Below are positions 42,693 to 51,752 of a stretch of DNA of 64,000 nucleotides, piece by piece (the first letter of the stretch is position 1; each line of letters starts with the position of its first letter). This DNA is from Pseudomonas atagonensis (GTDB lineage Bacteria > Pseudomonadota > Gammaproteobacteria > Pseudomonadales > Pseudomonadaceae), in assembly GCF_011369485.1 (NCBI RefSeq), contig NZ_VXCA01000027.1:186001-250000 (forward strand), given 5' to 3'. The position numbers were made by a program, and so were the translations under genes. The notes below the pieces were generated by a model. The model saw only the letters and a program-made list of their open reading frames with translations. It had not been told where the DNA came from and searched no databases.

Positions 42693-43393
42693 GCCAGTGC
42701 CTCCAGAGGCGTGTCGTCACCGCCCAGTCGGATGAACTCGGCATGGCTCACCGCTTCGAAACGCACGGTGTCGCCCGGTTGCATCAGGCTGTAGCCATCG
42801 CGCTGACGGTCGAACAATTTTGCCGGCGTGCGCCCGATCAGATTCCAGCCGCCGGGGGACACCGCGGGATAAGCGGCGGTCTGCCGTTCGGCAATCCCGA
42901 CACTGCCGGCGGCGACTTTTTTGCGCGGCGTATCCAGGCGCGGCGCGGCGAGGATTTCTTCAACCAGGCCCATGAACGCGAATCCCGGTGCAAAACCCAA
43001 GGCAAACACCTGGTATTCGCGGCCACTGTGCCGGCGAATCACCTCCTCCACCGCCAGACCGCTGCGCTTGGCGAGCAAGCTCAATTCCGGGCCGACGCTC
43101 AGGTCATACCAGACCGGCAGCACATGGCAGTGGCCGCCGGCTCGCGCATTCGGTGACAGGTCGACCAGCGCTTGCGCGATCAATTCCCGCGCCTGATTCG
43201 GACTCAAAGACGTCAGATCGTAATGCACCATCAATGTCGTGTAGGACGGCACCAGATCGATCAGTTGCGCGCCGAACGCCGCCCGCAGGCGCTCGCTGGC
43301 GGCAAGCATCCAGGGCATGTTGGCCTCGGCGATTTCATCGAACAGACGCAGCATCAGGCAATCCAGTGCCACCACTTCAATCCTTGGATTCAT
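42689..43393 (-). CDS. pxpB: 5-oxoprolinase subunit B
   Basis: A 234-residue protein of the KipI/allophanate-hydrolase subunit 1 family, with FALGFAPGFAFMGLV, RLDTPRKKVAAGSVGIA and SPGGWNLIGRTP in the expected order. It forms the enzyme with PxpC and PxpA. Its start overlaps the pxpA stop by 4 bases (ATGA). Confidence 0.93.
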   Translation of the reverse strand: MNPRIEVVALDCLMLRLFDEIAEANMPWMLAASERLRAAFGAQLIDLVPSYTTLMVHYDLTSLSPNQARELIAQALVDLSPNARAGGHCHVLPVWYDLSVGPELSLLAKRSGLAVEEVIRRHSGREYQVFALGFAPGFAFMGLVEEILAAPRLDTPRKKVAAGSVGIAERQTAAYPAVSPGGWNLIGRTPAKLFDRQRDGYSLMQPGDTVRFEAVSHAEFIRLGGDDTPLEALA

Positions 43394-44142
43394 GATGCGC
43401 TCTGCTGATTCAGGGTCTGGCGAATGCGCTGTACGGCGGCCACCGAACTGGCGTTGTCACCGTGCACACAGAGGGTGTTGGCGTGCAGACGCAATGCACT
43501 GCCGTCGCTGGCCGTGAGGTTGTCGCCACGGGCGATGGTCAGTGCCTGTTCGATGATGGTTTCAGGATCGTGGTGCACGGCGCCCGGCAGTTGCCGCGAG
43601 ACCAGTTTGCCGGCGCTGTCGTAAGCGCGGTCGGCGAAAGCTTCGAACCACAGGGTCACGCCGTACTCATCGCCGATTTGCTGCGCAGCAGAGTTGTCGC
43701 GAATGGCCATCAGCATCAGCGGCAGATTGCGATCGTACGCCGCCACGGCCTGAATCACCGCACGCAACTGCGCCGGGTTAGCCATCATGTCGTTGTACAT
43801 CGCGCCGTGGGGTTTGACGTAACTGACCCGCCCGCCCTGGGCACGGCAGATGCCGTCGAGGGCGCCGATCTGGTAATGCAGAATGTCCTGCAGTTCCTGC
43901 GCGGAGTACGCCATCGAACGGCGGCCGAAACCGACCAGATCCTGATAGGCCGGATGCGCACCGATCTGCACGCCGTGGCTCAGGGCCAGGCTGACAGTTT
44001 TGCGCATGATGCCCGGGTCACCGGCATGAAAGCCGCAGGCCACGTTGGCGCAATCGATGAAGGGCATGACCTCGGCGTCCAGACCCATGGTCCAGCTGCC
44101 GAAACTCTCGCCAATATCGCAATTCAATAACAGGCGGCTCAC
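43390..44142 (-). CDS. pxpA: 5-oxoprolinase subunit A
   Basis: A 250-residue LamB/YcsF-family protein. I start it at GTG 44142 because AGGAG lies 8 bases upstream; a second GTG at 44151 would sit against the ribosome-binding site. The first residues LLLNCDIGESFG, then NVACGFHAGDP, GAHPAYQDL and YVKPHGAMYN are family signatures. It completes the PxpABC set and follows the MFS gene by 78 bases. Confidence 0.93.
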   Translation of the reverse strand: MSRLLLNCDIGESFGSWTMGLDAEVMPFIDCANVACGFHAGDPGIMRKTVSLALSHGVQIGAHPAYQDLVGFGRRSMAYSAQELQDILHYQIGALDGICRAQGGRVSYVKPHGAMYNDMMANPAQLRAVIQAVAAYDRNLPLMLMAIRDNSAAQQIGDEYGVTLWFEAFADRAYDSAGKLVSRQLPGAVHHDPETIIEQALTIARGDNLTASDGSALRLHANTLCVHGDNASSVAAVQRIRQTLNQQSAS

Positions 44143-44220
44143 GGTAAACACTCCTGTAGCTTCTTGTCTTTCTATCCGTAGGACAAATACCCATCGGGTA
44201 TTGTCCTCGCAGGTTATCAG

Positions 44221-45507
44221 TTACTGCGCATCCAGTTGCTTGCCACGGGTTTCCGGCAGGCTCAACGCCGCCAGAATCACCACGCCATAAGACACCGCCG
44301 CGAACGCACCGATACCCATGCTCAGCGGTACTTTCTGGCTGAGCAGGCCAATCAGCAATGGAAACAGCGCCGCCAGCGCCCGGCCGATGTTGTAGCAAAA
44401 GCCCTGCCCCGAACCACGAATCCGCGTTGGAAACAGCTCAGTGAGAAACGCGCCCATGCCGCTGAAAATCCCCGAAGCGAAGAAACCCAACGGGAAGCCC
44501 AGCCACAGCATTACACCGTTGCTGACCGGCAGTTGCGTGTAGAGCAAAACAATGGTGAACGAGCCGACGGCGAACAGAACGAAGTTCTTTTTGCGCCCCA
44601 ACAGGTCGGTGAGATAAGCGCTGATCACGTAACCGACGTAAGACCCAACGATCACCATCGCCAGATAGCCGCCAGTACCGAGCACGCTCAAGCCGCGCTC
44701 GTTTTTCAGGAAGGTCGGCAGCCACGAAGTGATCGCGTAATAACCGCCCAGTGCACCGGTGGTCAGCAGCGAGGCGCGAAACGTAGTGAAGAGCATGCCG
44801 GGGGCAAAAATCTCATAGAACTTCGCCGGGTTTTCCGGCGTTTGCTGCGCCTTGGCTTCGCGATAGATTTCCGGGTCTTTCACCAGACGTCGCACGAAAA
44901 TCACGAAAATCGCCGGGACGATGCCGAGGATGAACAGCGCACGCCAGGCGTCTTCCGGCGGCAACACCGAGAACAGCAGCGCATACAGAATCGCGGTCAG
45001 CCCCCAACCCAGCGCCCAGCCGGATTGCACCATGCCCACCGCTTTGCCACGGTCTTTGGCGCGGATCACTTCGCCGATCAGTACCGCGCCAGCCGTCCAT
45101 TCACCGCCGAAACCGAAGCCCATCAAGGTGCGGGCGATCAACAGTTGTTCGTAGTTCTGGGCGAAGCCGCAGAGGAAGGTGAAGAAGGCGAACCACAGCA
45201 CCGTCAGTTGCAGCGTGCGCACACGGCCAATGCGGTCGGAAAGAATGCCGGCGACCCAACCGCCAATCGCCGAGGCGATCAAGGTACTGGTGTGAATCAG
45301 CCCGGCCTCGCCGGTGGTGATGCCCCACATTGCGATCAGTGTCGGCACCACGAAACTGAGCATTTGCGTGTCCATGCCGTCCAGACCGTAACCGATCTTG
45401 CAGCTCCAGAAGGTGCGACGTTCCTGCTGATTGATGTTGCGATACCAGTCGAACGGGCCGGGGCGGGCCGTGGTCTTGGCGAGTTGGAGGGTGTCGGGCG
45501 CACTCAT
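44221..45507 (-). CDS. MFS transporter of the 5-oxoprolinase operon
   Basis: A 428-residue protein starting at ATG 45507 (GGAGA 6 bases before). Twelve hydrophobic helices are expected, with the GxxSDRxGRVR loop after helix 2 (GILSDRIGRVR) and a second DLLGRKK loop midway. It is of the aromatic-acid/sugar-acid carrier type (AAHS-like). Its position as first gene of the pxp cluster suggests it imports 5-oxoproline or a related acid. The divergent LysR gene lies 158 bases away. Confidence 0.88.
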   Translation of the reverse strand: MSAPDTLQLAKTTARPGPFDWYRNINQQERRTFWSCKIGYGLDGMDTQMLSFVVPTLIAMWGITTGEAGLIHTSTLIASAIGGWVAGILSDRIGRVRTLQLTVLWFAFFTFLCGFAQNYEQLLIARTLMGFGFGGEWTAGAVLIGEVIRAKDRGKAVGMVQSGWALGWGLTAILYALLFSVLPPEDAWRALFILGIVPAIFVIFVRRLVKDPEIYREAKAQQTPENPAKFYEIFAPGMLFTTFRASLLTTGALGGYYAITSWLPTFLKNERGLSVLGTGGYLAMVIVGSYVGYVISAYLTDLLGRKKNFVLFAVGSFTIVLLYTQLPVSNGVMLWLGFPLGFFASGIFSGMGAFLTELFPTRIRGSGQGFCYNIGRALAALFPLLIGLLSQKVPLSMGIGAFAAVSYGVVILAALSLPETRGKQLDAQ

Positions 45508-45585
45508 GGCAAGTCTCCGCAGGCTTTTATTGGTCTTGTTCGTAGTCCCGACGACGCCTATCGTGGGAACCGGATGCGCCGATTT

Positions 45586-45612
45586 TTGGACGCACCGCCC
45601 TGCTGCGTCCAA
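45586..45612. promoter_or_regulatory. Perfect 9-9-9 inverted repeat, candidate LysR operator
   Basis: TTGGACGCA (45586-45594), a 9-base spacer, then TGCGTCCAA (45604-45612), an exact inverted repeat. It lies between the divergent MFS/pxp operon and the LysR gene, where a LysR dimer would be expected to bind. Binding is inferred. Confidence 0.6.
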
Positions 45613-45665
45613 CGAATAAAAACCCGCCTTAGGCATAAGAAAAATTTGTCACCCGAGCCGTAGCC

Positions 45666-46577
45666 ATGAACCTGAAGTTTCTCGAGACCTTTGTCTGGGT
45701 CGCCCGGCTGAAGAGTTTTCGCCTGACCGCCGACAAGCTGTTCACCACCCAGGCGTCGATTTCCAGCCGCATCGCAGTGCTCGAAGGCGAGCTTGGCGTG
45801 AAGTTGTTCCTGCGAGATTCTCGCGGAGTCAGCCTCACTCCCGAAGGCTTGAAAGTGCTGGACTATGCCGAGCAGATGCTCGACACCATGAGCGCCCTAA
45901 AGCAATCAATCGAAACCCGTTCGAGCAAGGTCGGCCGGGTGCGCATCGGCGTGATGGACACGGTGATTCACACCTGGCTCAGCCCGTTGGTGGCGCAGAT
46001 GACCGATCTTTATCCGCGAGTCGAGATCGAGCTGGTAGCGGACACGTCGCTGAACCTCTGCGATCAACTGCAAAAAGGCTTTCTCGATCTGATTCTGCAA
46101 ACCGATCTGGTGCGACATGAAAGCGTGCGCAGCCTGGAACTGGCCAGCCATCCGCTGGGCTGGATCGTCGCCAGCAATTCCATCTACAACCGCGACTACG
46201 CCGACCTCGCCGAGCTGGCGCAGGAGCGGATCATCACTTATTCGAAAAACTCCCGGCCGCATCAAGACATTCTGGCGCTGATGCAAGCGAGCGGCGTGAT
46301 AGCGCCGCGCTTGAATTGCGTGAACTCGGTGTCGGCGATTACGCGGTTGCTGCGTGACGGGTTTGGTATCGGAGTTCTACCACCGGTGTTGGTCGCCGAG
46401 GAGCTGGCAAGGGGCGAACTGACATTGCTCGATATCGACCAGCGCCCACCGAACCTGCAAGTGGTGGTGTCGTGGCGAGTGGGGGTTGAGTGGGTCGAGG
46501 AGATTGTGACGTTGTGTCAGCAAGTGCTGGTGGGGTATGCGCGCAAGGTGGGCAAGGACTACATCACTTTAAGTTGA
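45666..46577 (+). CDS. LysR-family regulator, probable controller of pxp operon
   Basis: A 303-residue protein with a normal LysR winged helix (FLETFVWVARLKSFRLTADKLFTTQASISSRIAVLEGELG) and an effector domain from about 92. It is divergent from the MFS-pxpABC operon across 158 bases with an inverted repeat, the classical arrangement of a LysR activator and its target. The effector could be 5-oxoproline or glutamate; this is inferred. Confidence 0.9.
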   Translation: MNLKFLETFVWVARLKSFRLTADKLFTTQASISSRIAVLEGELGVKLFLRDSRGVSLTPEGLKVLDYAEQMLDTMSALKQSIETRSSKVGRVRIGVMDTVIHTWLSPLVAQMTDLYPRVEIELVADTSLNLCDQLQKGFLDLILQTDLVRHESVRSLELASHPLGWIVASNSIYNRDYADLAELAQERIITYSKNSRPHQDILALMQASGVIAPRLNCVNSVSAITRLLRDGFGIGVLPPVLVAEELARGELTLLDIDQRPPNLQVVVSWRVGVEWVEEIVTLCQQVLVGYARKVGKDYITLS

Positions 46578-46684
46578 TCGTTCCCACGCTCTGCGTGGGA
46601 ATGCAGCCCGGGACGCTCCGCGTCCCTAATAGCCGAACGCGGAGCGTCCGTTGAGGCATTCCCACGCAGAGCGTAGGAACGATC
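46576..46684. repeat. Long hairpin repeat element
   Basis: Arms 46576-46604 (GATCGTTCCCACGCTCTGCG...) and 46656-46684 pair over 29 bases with one mismatch; the inner GGACGCTCCGCGTCC / GGAGCGTCCG also pair. It begins inside the LysR stop codon and ends 1 base before the stop of the next gene, so it fills the whole intergenic space. This is not the REP doublet type. Confidence 0.85.
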
Positions 46685-46685
46685 A

Positions 46686-47228
46686 TCAGAGGCCGCGCAC
46701 ATCGCGGTCTTCGATCGGCCGGCTCTGGCGCAGGCGTCGGCCGCCGAGCACCACCCAGTCGATCAGGCGGAACAGGCACTCGATCCCGAACGACAACAAC
46801 AACGCGCCGCTCATGCCCCAGATCATCGCTTCCGGGGTCAGCAGAATCTGGTAGCTGTAGCCGTTCCAGGTTTCCTTGCGAATATCCGGATCGGCAGCCA
46901 GCACCACTTGCAGGAAGCGGATGTGCCACGGGCCTTGCATCGCCTGGAACTGCTTGTCCAGCGCGACCTGCCGATTGAGCAAAGTGCTCAGGCTGTCGGC
47001 ATCGCTGCGAAACACCGGGTCTTCACTGGCGCGATAATGCGCGACCAGCGCCTGCAAATCGCCCTTGAAAAACTGCTCGGCAGTGCCCTGAAACCCGCGC
47101 AGGCCAGTCTGCGCCTCGATCAGATGCGCCTCGACGCGTTTTGCGTAATCGTTGATGAACCCCGGCACCTGGACACCGATCAACAGGCCCGCCGCAAACA
47201 ACACCAGCCGTAGATAACTGAGCAACAT
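46686..47228 (-). CDS. DUF2937-like membrane protein
   Basis: A 180-residue protein starting at ATG 47228 (AAGGA 9 bases upstream). A first membrane helix (about 5-22, VLFAAGLLIGVQVPGF) is followed by a soluble helical part (about 28-130) and a second helix (about 138-158, IWGMSGALLLSFGIECL). It fits DUF2937, of unknown function. It is the third gene of an apparent operon, 12 bases after the amidotransferase. Confidence 0.78.
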   Translation of the reverse strand: MLLSYLRLVLFAAGLLIGVQVPGFINDYAKRVEAHLIEAQTGLRGFQGTAEQFFKGDLQALVAHYRASEDPVFRSDADSLSTLLNRQVALDKQFQAMQGPWHIRFLQVVLAADPDIRKETWNGYSYQILLTPEAMIWGMSGALLLSFGIECLFRLIDWVVLGGRRLRQSRPIEDRDVRGL

Positions 47229-47240
47229 GGGGTGCAATCC

Positions 47241-48017
47241 TTATTCGGTCTTGCCCTGACTGACGCATTCGCCGCGTCGCCACAGGCTCCATTGGCCCGG
47301 TTCGTAGCGGGTCCAGGTTTCGTTTTCGGTCAAAGGCTCGGTGGCGATCACCGTGACCACGTCGTTGGGCGTGGTTTCCGCCTGAAAATCGACGATCACA
47401 TCGACATCCTTCAGACGCGCCGGGCCGAACGGTGCCCGCCGGGTGATTTGCGCCAGTTTGGTCGAGCAATAGCAGAACAGCCAGTCGCCATCGCTGAGCA
47501 GGCAGTTGAACACGCCTTTGCTGCGGTATTCGGCGCACGCCGCCACCAGATCCGGCAGCAGCACTTCTATATCGACCGGTTCCGGAAACGCTGCACGTAC
47601 GCGGTTGAGCAAATCGCAGAACGCCGCCTCGCTGTCGGTATCGCCGACCGGGCGGTAGAAACTCTTGATCGGCGTGAAATCGGCGAGCTGGCCGTTGTGC
47701 GCGAAGCACCAGTTGCGCCCCCACAGTTCACGCACGAACGGGTGGGTGTTGGACAGGCAGACCTTGCCGACGTTGGCCTGGCGGATGTGGCCGATGACCA
47801 CTTCGCTCTTGATCGGATAACGCTGCACCAGATTGGCGACTTCGGATTCGCAACTCGCCGCCGGATCCTGAAACAGACGCAGGCCACGGCCTTCATAGAA
47901 AGCGATACCCCAGCCGTCGCGGTGCGGGCCGGTGCGGCCGCCACGCTGCATCAGGCCGGTGAAGCTGAACACGATATCGGTCGGCACGTTGGCACTCATG
48001 CCCAGTAATTCACACAT
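47241..48017 (-). CDS. Class II glutamine amidotransferase (YafJ-like)
   Basis: A 258-residue Ntn-hydrolase beginning MCELLGMSANVP, so Cys2 becomes the N-terminal nucleophile. Further signatures are HRDGWGIAFYEG, IGHIRQANVGK, NTHPFVRELWGRNWCFAHNGQ and GDTDSEAAFC. No synthetase domain follows; the acceptor of the released ammonia is unknown. It lies in the middle of a three-gene operon with two small membrane proteins. Confidence 0.9.
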   Translation of the reverse strand: MCELLGMSANVPTDIVFSFTGLMQRGGRTGPHRDGWGIAFYEGRGLRLFQDPAASCESEVANLVQRYPIKSEVVIGHIRQANVGKVCLSNTHPFVRELWGRNWCFAHNGQLADFTPIKSFYRPVGDTDSEAAFCDLLNRVRAAFPEPVDIEVLLPDLVAACAEYRSKGVFNCLLSDGDWLFCYCSTKLAQITRRAPFGPARLKDVDVIVDFQAETTPNDVVTVIATEPLTENETWTRYEPGQWSLWRRGECVSQGKTE

Positions 48018-48033
48018 GTGCGGACTCTCGGGA

Positions 48034-48531
48034 TTACAGACGCGGCTCGACCCGCATGCGCTGCGGGTTGTTCGGCACCGGCGGACGGCCGTAGCGATCA
48101 TCACCGGCACCGCCGAATGGCTGATCGTCGTCACGGTCATCAGCGCGGGCTGCGGCCTTGGCGGCTTCGGCCTGTTCGCGGCGGGCACGGGAAGCGCGTT
48201 CGATCGGGAAGCGGATCAGCACGAAAACCAGGTAGAGGCCGAAAGCGATCATGCCGTACATGAACAGATCGGAGATCGCCCGCCAGGCGTTGTTGCCGAC
48301 CTTGAAGGCCAGGTCCAGCGCGGTGATGGCGATGGCCGGCGCATCCTTGCCCTTCGTCGGATCAATCGCGGTCGGGCTGAACAGCAACACCGCCATCAAT
48401 ACGCGCAGCGGCTCGCGCAGCCAGCGCCACATCCAGGTGGTCAGGCGCATCCATACCAACAGGCAGCCCACAGCGGCAAAGGCGTAGAGGCCCCAGGCGA
48501 TCAGATAGTCGTTCTCGGTCATGGTGTCCAT
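48034..48531 (-). CDS. Small membrane protein of unknown function
   Basis: A 165-residue protein from ATG 48531 (or the ATG at 48522; neither has a strong ribosome-binding site). Hydrophobic helices at about 10-28, 40-55 and 88-108 are followed by a highly charged Ala/Arg/Asp tail (RASRARREQAEAAKAAARADDRDDD). It heads the amidotransferase operon (16 bases between genes). I do not recognise the family. Confidence 0.68.
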   Translation of the reverse strand: MDTMTENDYLIAWGLYAFAAVGCLLVWMRLTTWMWRWLREPLRVLMAVLLFSPTAIDPTKGKDAPAIAITALDLAFKVGNNAWRAISDLFMYGMIAFGLYLVFVLIRFPIERASRARREQAEAAKAAARADDRDDDQPFGGAGDDRYGRPPVPNNPQRMRVEPRL

Positions 48532-48603
48532 GGCAAGGCAGGCAAAGAGGCGCTTATAGTAACGACTTTTCGCCCGTCAGGCTTGTCCCAATAGACACAC
48601 GAC

Positions 48604-48695
48604 CTGTAGGAGTGAGCCTGCTCGCGATGACGGACTGCCAGACGACATTGATGTTGAAGCTGCCGGCCTCATCGCGAGCAGGCTCGCTCCTACAG
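48604..48695. repeat. REP-like doublet (GTGAGCCTGCTCGCGA type)
   Basis: Arms 48604-48630 (CTGTAGGAGTGAGCCTGCTC...) and 48669-48695 pair over 27 bases with one mismatch. A third related variant of the REP arm: GGAGTGAGCCTGCTCGCGAT. It lies between divergent genes, 62 bases before ptrB. Confidence 0.87.
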
Positions 48696-48757
48696 AGATT
48701 GCGGTGATATCCAGAGCTGCGAAAAACCCTATTCCGTAATTTGTCCGAGAGCCTTCC

Positions 48758-50812
48758 ATGCCCCAATCCGCCAACGTCAGCAGCGCCCCGATTGCCCACA
48801 AGACGGCCGGTGCCGACCCGTATGCCTGGCTGCAAGAACGCGACACCGACGCTGTGCTCGATTATCTCAAGGCCGAAAACGCTTACCAGGAAGCACAAAC
48901 CGCCGATCAGGCCGAACTGCGCGAAAGCCTGTTCGAAGAGATCAAGGGCCGCATCCTCGAAACCGACCTGTCCCTGCCCTCGCCGTGGGGGCCGTACCTG
49001 TATTACACCCGCACCACCGCTGGCGACGAATACGCCCGCCACTACCGTTGCCCGCGTCCGGCTGACGACAGCCTGACCCTCGACGAAAGCCGCGAGCAGC
49101 TGCTGCTCGACCCGAACGTGCTGGCCAATGGCGGCTTCTTCTCCCTGGGCGCGTTCAGCATCAGCCCGGACCATCAACGCCTGGCCTACAGTGTCGATGC
49201 TTCCGGCGACGAAATTTACACGCTGTTCGTCAAGGAGCTGGCCAACGACAAAGTCAGCGAACTGGAATTCGAAGACTGCGACGGCAGCATGACCTGGGCC
49301 AATGACAGCCTGACCCTGTTCTTCGGCGTACTCGACGACACCCATCGCCCGCACAAACTGTTCCGTTATCGTCTCGACGGTACGGCGGCCGAAGAGGTGT
49401 TCCATGAGCCGGACGGGCGTTTCTTCCTGCATTGCTACCGATCCACCTCCGAGCAGCAGTTGTTGTTGTCGCTGGGCAGCAAGACCACCAGCGAAGTCTG
49501 GGCGCTGGATGCCAATCAGCCGCAGTTGCCGTTCACGTGTCTGGCGCCGCGGGTCGAGGATCACGAATACGACGTCGATCACGGCATGCTCGATGGCGTA
49601 TGGACATGGTTCATCCGCACCAACCGCGACGGTATCAACTACGCCCTGTATCAGGCGCCGGACACTGGCGTCGTGCCGAGCGAAGCCGACTGGCAGAACC
49701 TGATCGCGCACAACGACAGCGTGATGCTCGATGGTGTGACGCTCAACAGCGAGGCCATGACCCTGAGCCTGCGTGAGGGGGGGCTGCCAATCATCGAAGT
49801 TCACCCACACGGCGTGGCGCCTTATCGCGTGCAATTGCCGGATGCGGCCTACAGCCTTTATGTGCAGAACAGCCTGGAATTCGAGAGTGACCGTATTCGT
49901 CTGCGCTACGAGGCGTTGAACCGTCCGGCGCAGGTGCGGCAGTTGATCCTGGCAACGGGCGAGCAAGCCGTACTCAAGGAAACCCCGGTACTCGGCCCGT
50001 TCGACGCTGATGCTTACGTCAGCCAACGCCTGTGGGCCACTGCGCCGGATGGCACACAAGTGCCGATCAGCCTGGTGATGAAACGTGAAATGGTGGGTAA
50101 ACCGGTGCCGCTGTACCTGTACGGTTACGGCGCTTACGGTTCGAGCCTAGACCCGTGGTTCTCCCACGCCCGCCTGAGCCTGCTTGATCGCGGCATGGCA
50201 TTCGCCATCGCTCACGTGCGCGGTGGCGGTGAACTGGGTGAAGCCTGGTATCGAGCGGGCAAGCAGGAGCACAAGCACAACACCTTTAGCGACTTCATTG
50301 CCTGCGCCGAGTTCTTGATCCTCAACGGCATCACCACGGCGGAAAAACTGGCGATCAGCGGTGGCAGCGCGGGTGGGCTGTTGATCGGTGCGGTGCTCAA
50401 TCAGCGCCCGGACCTGTTTGGCGTGGCGATTGCCGAAGTGCCGTTCGTCGATGTGCTCAACACCATGCTCGACCCGGAACTGCCGCTGACCGTCACTGAA
50501 TACGACGAATGGGGCAACCCTGAGGAACCAGAGGTTTACCAGTGGATCAAGGCTTACGCGCCGTACGAAAACGTCAGCGCGCAGACTTATCCGCCAACCC
50601 TGGTCATCGCCGGCTACAACGACAGCCGCGTGCAGTACTGGGAAGCAGCCAAGTGGGTGGCAAAATTGCGCGCAACGAAAACCGACGACAACGTGCTGCT
50701 GCTCAAGACCGAACTGGGCGCCGGGCATGGCGGCATGAGCGGGCGTTATCAGGGATTACGTGACGTAGCGCTCGAATATGCATTTGTGTTCAAGGTTTTG
50801 GGGCTGGCCTGA
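48758..50812 (+). CDS. ptrB: Oligopeptidase B / prolyl-oligopeptidase-family serine peptidase
   Basis: A 684-residue S9A peptidase with an N-terminal beta-propeller (about 75-400) and a C-terminal hydrolase domain. SGGSAGG holds the nucleophile Ser537; the Asp lies in the region NDSRVQYWE, and the His in GAGHGGMSGR near 652. YLYGYGAYGSSLDPWFS is a family marker. Oligopeptidase B cuts short peptides after Lys or Arg in the cytoplasm. There is no signal peptide. It stands alone. Confidence 0.92.
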   Translation: MPQSANVSSAPIAHKTAGADPYAWLQERDTDAVLDYLKAENAYQEAQTADQAELRESLFEEIKGRILETDLSLPSPWGPYLYYTRTTAGDEYARHYRCPRPADDSLTLDESREQLLLDPNVLANGGFFSLGAFSISPDHQRLAYSVDASGDEIYTLFVKELANDKVSELEFEDCDGSMTWANDSLTLFFGVLDDTHRPHKLFRYRLDGTAAEEVFHEPDGRFFLHCYRSTSEQQLLLSLGSKTTSEVWALDANQPQLPFTCLAPRVEDHEYDVDHGMLDGVWTWFIRTNRDGINYALYQAPDTGVVPSEADWQNLIAHNDSVMLDGVTLNSEAMTLSLREGGLPIIEVHPHGVAPYRVQLPDAAYSLYVQNSLEFESDRIRLRYEALNRPAQVRQLILATGEQAVLKETPVLGPFDADAYVSQRLWATAPDGTQVPISLVMKREMVGKPVPLYLYGYGAYGSSLDPWFSHARLSLLDRGMAFAIAHVRGGGELGEAWYRAGKQEHKHNTFSDFIACAEFLILNGITTAEKLAISGGSAGGLLIGAVLNQRPDLFGVAIAEVPFVDVLNTMLDPELPLTVTEYDEWGNPEEPEVYQWIKAYAPYENVSAQTYPPTLVIAGYNDSRVQYWEAAKWVAKLRATKTDDNVLLLKTELGAGHGGMSGRYQGLRDVALEYAFVFKVLGLA

Positions 50813-50919
50813 GGAACTCCGTCGGTCACTTGGGTCTTAATTGCAGCCCCCTGTGGCCGATACTCCGCAAGGATGTGCAGTGCCTGCAATCCGAGACAAC
50901 AAGAAAAGACCGCAACGAC

Positions 50920-51393
50920 ATGTCAGAACCGACCTTACTGAACAACGAAATCCGCGACTGGCTGATGGACTGTGGCCTGTTCGATCAATTGCAACTGGCC
51001 GACTTCGCCGCCGCTTCCGGCTACTTCAGCATCAGCACCGTGGCGCAAGGCGAGGCGATTTTCCGTGAGGGAGATGCCGGCAGTTTCATGTGCATCCTCC
51101 ACACCGGCCAGGTGGCCGTGCAGAAAACCGGGCCCGACGGTCAGGTGATCACCATGGCCACTCTGCGCAGCGGACGGGCGTTTGGTGAAATGGCGGTGCT
51201 CGACGGTGAACGGCGCTCAGCCACGTGCATCGCAGCGAGCAATTGTCAGTTGCTGAACCTGGGCAAGGACTCGCTGGAAAAGATGATCAACGAGGCGCCG
51301 AAAATCGCCGCGAAGATCATCCGCGCCCTCGCCGTCTCGCTGTCGAAACGCTTGCGCATGGCCGACGGCCAACTGGCGGCGCAACAGATTTAA
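50920..51393 (+). CDS. Cyclic nucleotide-binding-domain protein (no HTH)
   Basis: A 157-residue protein from ATG 50920. One CNB fold is visible: EGDAGSFMCILHTGQVAV and SGRAFGEMAVLDGERRSATCIA, whose FGEMA-x8-RSA matches the phosphate-binding cassette. There is no DNA-binding helix-turn-helix or kinase domain, so it is a stand-alone sensor or regulatory subunit. It overlaps the convergent gene at the stop codons (TTAA shared). Confidence 0.87.
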   Translation: MSEPTLLNNEIRDWLMDCGLFDQLQLADFAAASGYFSISTVAQGEAIFREGDAGSFMCILHTGQVAVQKTGPDGQVITMATLRSGRAFGEMAVLDGERRSATCIAASNCQLLNLGKDSLEKMINEAPKIAAKIIRALAVSLSKRLRMADGQLAAQQI

Positions 51394-51674
51394 CCGCCGG
51401 GGGACTTGGCCTTGGTGCCATTGGGTTCAATGCCCGGCACCGGTTGATCCTTGCTCGGCGGGCTGGGCATTTCGATCGGCACCAGCGGCGGGCTGCCGCT
51501 GCCGGCACCGGACTTGGGAATGGTGATGGGCGTGATCTGCGGATACGGTGTCGGTGTCGCGGTGCCGGGCGAGCCGGGTTGCGGCGACGGACTGACCGGA
51601 ATGGTCTGCTGTGCCTGTACTGCAGTAATCGAGAGCGCGGCCAGGGCAATGACCGTTAGAATGGTGCGCTTCAT
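51390..51674 (-). CDS. Pro-rich small exported protein
   Basis: A 94-residue protein from ATG 51674 (GGAG 6 bases upstream). A Sec signal (MKRTILTVIALAALSITAVQA) precedes a low-complexity Pro/Ser/Gly-rich mature part (PVSPSPQPGSPGTATPTP). It is probably periplasmic and unstructured. No family assigned. Its stop shares the bases TTAA with the stop of the cyclic-nucleotide gene. Confidence 0.68.
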   Translation of the reverse strand: MKRTILTVIALAALSITAVQAQQTIPVSPSPQPGSPGTATPTPYPQITPITIPKSGAGSGSPPLVPIEMPSPPSKDQPVPGIEPNGTKAKSPGG

Positions 51675-51752
51675 CAAGGGCTCCGTTGGCCTTAGTCTGC
51701 GTTCAGGCTACTCCCAACCGGGCTGCTTGCCTTCCCCCCTGTAGAGATTTCC

